Positions 63,695-64,000 of a DNA stretch of 64,000 nucleotides are shown piece after piece. Within the stretch, counting starts at the first letter, position 1. Every line of letters starts with the position of its first letter. A model generated the notes under the pieces. The model was not told the origin of the DNA. It made no database searches and saw nothing but the letters and a program-made list of their open reading frames with translations. A program made the position numbers and the translations under genes. Source of the DNA: Lentisphaera profundi (GTDB taxonomy: Bacteria; Verrucomicrobiota; Lentisphaeria; Lentisphaerales; Lentisphaeraceae); contig NZ_CP117812.1 of the NCBI RefSeq assembly GCF_028728065.1, positions 496,001 to 560,000 on the forward strand, written 5' to 3'.

Positions 63695-63724
63695 AAAGAA
63701 GCCGACTACTGGTGACGGCAAATA
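63695..63724 (+). repeat. 30-bp repeated block, copy 3
   Basis: AAAGAAGCCGACTACTGGTG followed by ACGGCAAATA matches 53886-53915 (end of an EEP gene) and 58816-58845 (break point of the truncated phosphoesterase). Here it lies outside any gene, probably the tail of another lost EEP copy. Confidence 0.7.
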
Positions 63725-63726
63725 AA

Positions 63727-63982
63727 GGGGGGAAGTAATGGTAGGGAACTTAAGCACATGCCGAAGGTATGTAGTAGGGTAGCCACCGGATTTATCCGGT
63801 GGGTATTGTAAAAAAAATGATATTCATGCCGAAGGTATGAAGGAAACGCTTTGCCGCGTAGCTTCGGCACGCACGATGCTCTTATTCAAATACCACGGAC
63901 TTAGGTCCATGGCTACATTCCTAAGCTCTTCGAGCTCAAGTGTCTGCCAATATATCTTAAGCTCCCTAAGATTAGGAGCCCC
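63727..63982 (+). repeat. Type A hairpin element at the right edge
   Basis: It is about 256 bp. The left end TAATGGTAGGGAACTTAAG (63736-63754) and right end CTTAAGCTCCCTAAGATTAG (63956-63975) are inverted repeats, with GGAGCCCC outside the right one. Internal palindromes are the same as in the 6885 copy and in the same order: CATGCCGAAGGTATG, CCACCGGATTTATCCGGTGG, CATGCCGAAGGTATG, CACGGACTTAGGTCCATGG and TTCGAGCTCAA. Confidence 0.78.
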
Positions 63983-64000
63983 GCGGGCGGGTGAAAAATC

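Overview
The window looks like an AT-rich chromosome segment from a Lentisphaera-like bacterium (Lentisphaerota, PVC superphylum). This is inferred from gene content only: many secreted sulfatases, DUF1559-like prepilins, ECF sigma factors paired with membrane Ser/Thr kinases carrying a DWG (not DFG) motif, and a PVC-type dehydrogenase with a C-terminal cytochrome c. I see no rRNA, tRNA or CRISPR array.

Layout. 1-9.3 kb: a lipoprotein glycosidase candidate, a prepilin, sigma/kinase module 1, dihydroorotase, a REP-associated transposase with its palindromes, and an esterase. 9.3-17.9 kb: a secreted propeller-like protein, two hairpin-rich repeat fields, decayed genes (sulfatase, prepilin, kinase tail, an unknown), two SGNH/sialate-type acetylesterases and a propeller lipoprotein. 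17.9-27.7 kb: a large beta-helix/PDZ protein, sigma/kinase modules 2 and 3 and a prepilin. 28-37 kb: an IS110 element, a prepilin, a sulfatase, an AraC regulator and sigma/kinase module 4. 37-63.6 kb: a long, mostly plus-strand catabolic region (carbohydrate-binding-like protein, cytochrome dehydrogenase, propeller hydrolase, esterase, four sulfatases, GH20 hexosaminidase, metallophosphatase, three endonuclease/exonuclease/phosphatase proteins, a sialate acetylesterase-GH28 fusion, an unassigned glycosidase, another acetylesterase). The part from about 50.5 kb is visibly richer in G+C and looks acquired.

How it fits together. The exported enzymes form a toolkit for a sulfated, acetylated polysaccharide with amino-sugar and uronic-acid parts. 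No SusC/SusD pair is visible. Regulation appears to rest on repeated cassettes of an ECF sigma factor, a transmembrane kinase with a coiled-coil stalk, TPR-like and leucine-rich parts, and often a nearby prepilin. Six sites share a two-box promoter-like motif with an identical 20-bp start-to-start spacing (GTTACAA then GGGTTTA or TTCTTTA); five precede genes in this window. Three prepilins without that full motif share a different ACAGTA-type motif about 70 bp before their starts.

Most distinctive: (1) the sigma/kinase/prepilin modules, including one kinase that lacks the ATP-anchoring lysine and stalks that differ by whole heptads; (2) the two-box promoter family; (3) a set of short, hairpin-rich, inverted-repeat-ended elements; (4) a transposase gene carrying in-frame copies of its own REP-like palindrome. 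Family assignments come from reading motifs, not from database searches.
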